NCBI RefSeq assembly: GCF_051014445.1
Contig: NW_027488370.1
Coordinates: 1,674,001 to 1,738,000 of the forward strand
Direction: 5' to 3'
Length of the DNA stretch: 64,000 nt
Source of the DNA: Colletes latitarsis
Lineage: Eukaryota; Arthropoda; Insecta; Hymenoptera; Colletidae
Under the pieces are notes generated by a model. That model was not told where the DNA came from and ran no database searches. It saw only the letters and a list, made by a program, of their open reading frames with translations. The translations under genes were made by a program, and so were the position numbers. Shown one piece after another: positions 62,101 through 64,000 of the stretch. Numbering within the stretch: the stretch's first letter is position 1; each line of letters opens with the position of its first letter.

Positions 62101-64000
62101 GATCCTGGCCTTTTCCTGGCTTTGACCACGTAGTAATGTGGTATCACACTGAAACAGTCAATTAAACCTGGTTGCGATTAATATTTTAGAGGATAACGCC
62201 GGTTATCTCTCGGTTAGGTCTGGGATTTGTCCTCATCTGGCTCATACTTTCGCATTTCTCGCTTACTTGTTGGCAAGATCCTCGGCTTTTTTTGGTTTGG
62301 ACCACGTAGTAATGTGGTACCACACTGAAACAGTCAATAAAACCTGGTTCCGATTAATATTTTAGAGGATAACGCTGGTTATGTCTGGGTTAGTTCTGGT
62401 ATTTGCAATCATCTGGCTCGTACTTTCGCATTTTTCGCATACTTGTTGGCAAGATTCTGGGCTTTTTTTAGTTTGGATCACGTAGTAATGTGGTACCACA
62501 CTGAAACAGTCAATTAAACCTGGTAGCGATTAATATTTTAGAGGATAACGCCGGTTATGTCTCGGTTAGGTCAGGGATTTGCCCTCATCTGGCTCGTACT
62601 TTCGCATTTATCGCATACTTGTTGGCCAGATCCTGGCCTTTTTCTGGCTTGTATCACGTAGTAATTTGGTACCACACTGAAACAGTCAATCAAACCTGGT
62701 TCCGATTAATTTTTTAGAGGATAACGCCGGTTATGGCTGGGTTAGGTCTGGGATTTGCCGTCATCTTGCTCGTGCTTTCGTATTTTTCGCATACTTGTTG
62801 GTCAGATCCTGGGTTTTTTCTGGTTTGGATCCCGTCGTAATGTGGTTCCACACCGAAGCAGTCAATTAAACCTGGTTGCGATTAATATTTTAGACGACAA
62901 CGCCGGTTATGGCTCGGTTAGGTCAGGGATTTGCCGTCATCTGGCTCGTACTTTCGCATTTTTCGCATACTTGTTGGCCAGATCCTGGCCTTTTTCTGGC
63001 TTGGACCACGTAGTAATGTGGTATCACACTGAAACAGTCAATTAAACCTGGTTGCGATTAATATTTTAGAGGATAACGCCGGTTATCTCTCGGTTAGGTC
63101 TGGGATTTGTCCTCATCTGGCTCATACTTTCGCATTTCTCGCTTACTTGTTGGCAAGATCCTCGGCTTTTTTTGGTTTGGATCACGTAGTAATGTGGTAC
63201 CACACTGAAACAGTCAATTAAACCTGGTTCCGATTAATATTTTAGAGGATAACGCTGGTTATGTCTGGGTTAGTTCTGGTATTTGCAATCATCTGGCTCA
63301 TACTTTTGCAATTTTCGCGTACTTGTTGGCCAGATCTTGGGTTTTTTGTGGTTTGAATCCCGTCGTAATCTGGTTCCACACCGAAGCAGTCAATCGAACC
63401 TGGTTCGGATGAATATTTTGGAGGATGACGCTGGTTATGTTTGGGTTTGTTCTGGTATTTGCAATCATCTGGCTCGTACTTTCGCATTTTTCGCATACTT
63501 GTTGGCAAGATTCTGGGCTTTTTTTAGTTTGGATCACGTAGTAATGTGGTACCACACTGAAACAGTCAATTAAACCTGGTTCCGATTAATATTTTAGAGG
63601 ATAACGCCGGTTATGTCTGGGTTAGGTCTGGTATTTGCCCTCATCTGGTTCGTACTTTCGCATTTATCGCATACTTGTTGGCCAGATCCTGGCCTTTTTC
63701 TGGCTTGTATCACGTAGTAATTTGGTACCACACTGAAACAGTCAATCAAACCTGGTTCCGATTAATTTTTTAGAGGATAACTCCGGTTATGGCTGGGTTA
63801 GGTCTGGGATTTGCCGTCATCTTGCTCGTGCTTTCGTATTTTTCGCATACTTGTTGGTCAGATCCTGGGTTTTTTCCGGTTTGGATCCCGTCGTAATGTG
63901 GTTCCACACCGATGCAGTCAATTAAACCTGGTTGCGATTAATATTTTAGACGACAACGCCGGTTATGGCTCGGTTAGGTCAGGGATTTGCCCTCATCTGG
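55479..64000 (+). repeat. Family B higher-order unit 3, lacking an A hexamer
   Basis: From about 55,831 the monomers follow unit 2 (48,087 onward) at an offset of 7,744 bp (44 monomers), then 7,568 and 7,392 bp as single monomers are absent. At 60,055, where an A hexamer would be expected after the CACACCGGAAC monomer, the array instead continues with B as it does at 50,903. The region from 59,939 to 60,733 matches 50,787-51,581 at 9,152 bp. From 61,171 the series restarts (matching 56,947 at 4,224 bp), and from 62,755 it matches 58,883 at 3,872 bp. The window ends inside the array. Confidence 0.82.
63640..63700 (+). other. Chimeric B monomer at a recombination join
   Basis: The left half is of the TGGTATTTGCCCTCATCTGGTTCG type (as at 58,355), while the right half is of the TTTATCGCATAC with CTTGTATCACG type (as near 58,735). 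After the join the array matches the region from 58,853 at 4,928 bp (28 monomers), including the private variants AACTCCGG and GATGCAGTC. The exchange point lies within the shared CGTACTTTCGCATTT at about 63,650-63,666. Confidence 0.75.

Larger units (their letters stand above)
1..64000 (+). repeat. ~176-bp tandem satellite array filling the window
   Basis: Every part of the window is the same monomer in head-to-tail orientation. The anchor CCTGG (in the context AATTAAACCTGG) recurs from 14 to 63,927, giving 363 intervals averaging 176.1 bp. Monomer order from the anchor is: an AT-rich AATATTTTAGAGGATAACGC segment, a TTAGG-rich segment, CTCATC, a CTTTCGCAT block, an AGATCCTGG block, a T-run, GATCACGTAGTAATG, the GGTACC palindrome, then GAAACAGTCAATTAAA. 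No inverted monomer and no insertion of unrelated DNA was seen. Such an array is typical of eukaryotic centromeric, pericentromeric or subtelomeric heterochromatin; which of these it is cannot be read from the sequence. The family is not one I recognise. Confidence 0.98.
42455..64000 (+). repeat. Satellite family B array with embedded A blocks
   Basis: Family B monomers are distinguished by TCCGATTAAT, GCGATTAAT or GGATGAAT after the anchor, AACGCCGGTTATG or AACGCTGGTTATG, CATCTGGCTCGTAC, TTTTTCGCATACTTGTTGG and usually CCAGATCCTGGCC. Comparing one A and one B consensus by eye gives about 14 differences in 176 bp. Monomer starts fall exactly at 42,455 + 176n up to 63,927, so 122 monomers have no net length change. 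Long-range order is strong: the same series of distinct monomers recurs at 5,280-5,632 bp and again at 7,392-7,744 bp. Three six-monomer A blocks are embedded in phase. The array runs off the right edge of the window. Confidence 0.95.

Noticed and set aside
42515..63573. Plus-strand ORFs of 67-104 codons in family B, often overlapping at 176-bp spacing
   Set aside because: Most start at TTG rather than ATG, overlap one another in different frames and encode the same monomer translated in two consecutive frames. They are not separate genes.
1..64000. CRISPR array
   Set aside because: The unit is 176 bp and homologous throughout; there is no alternation of short constant repeats and unique spacers.
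1..64000. Canonical CENP-B box
   Set aside because: TTCGATCAATATTTT matches the first part (TTCGNNNNA) but lacks the following CGGG, and no match was found on the other strand at CCCGT-containing sites. A full scan would need a computed search.
1..64000. RNA polymerase III B box or tRNA/SINE origin at GGTTTCGATC or GGTTCGGATG
   Set aside because: The match to GGTTCGANTCC is poor, no A box lies at a suitable distance, and there is no cloverleaf or poly-A tail.
1..64000. True telomere repeat tract
   Set aside because: TTAGG occurs only two times in tandem within each monomer, separated by TCT-type bases. There is no uninterrupted short-unit repeat.

Overview
The whole 64 kb window is one uninterrupted head-to-tail tandem array of a ~176-bp satellite monomer, all in the same orientation, with about 363 full monomers. 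I see no protein-coding gene, RNA gene, transposable element, CRISPR array or unique sequence. The small ORFs present are repeat shadows: 176 is not a multiple of 3, so the reading frame changes at every monomer. The sequence is eukaryotic centromeric, pericentromeric or subtelomeric-type satellite. A monomer near nucleosome-repeat length, nested higher-order repeats (HORs) and the absence of genes over 64 kb all point that way. I do not recognise the family and cannot name the species. CpG is not strongly depleted (a representative monomer near 44% GC has about 7 CpGs), which fits a lineage or compartment with little CpG methylation, such as many invertebrates, but does not prove it.

Two related subfamilies meet near position 42,455. 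Family A (1-42,454, about 241 monomers) is heterogeneous, mixes several monomer classes, carries about +25 net bases relative to a perfect 176-bp grid, and is a patchwork of local segmental duplications of 2 to about 22 monomers. Family B (42,455-64,000) differs from A at roughly 8% of consensus sites. Its monomer starts fall exactly at 42,455 + 176n through n=122 with no net indel, and it is built from long HORs (32 monomers, 5,632 bp).

Three blocks of exactly six A monomers (1,056 bp each) lie in phase inside the B array, at 47,031-48,086, 52,663-53,718 and 54,423-55,478. All three share the same left and right junctions, and the right junction is the same one that separates the main A and B arrays. 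The six monomers match, in order, an A segment at about 37,171-38,228. The second and third blocks belong to an apparently identical 1,760-bp (10-monomer) tandem duplication. The picture is of a young B array that captured an A hexamer once and spread it by unequal exchange.

Each monomer carries recurring short elements. These are a palindrome centred on GGTACC, an 11-bp internal direct duplication containing TTAGG with two-quartet G4 potential, a T-run, and in family B only a GGCCAG/CTGGCC dyad. They are candidates for protein-binding or non-B DNA structure but have no demonstrated function here.
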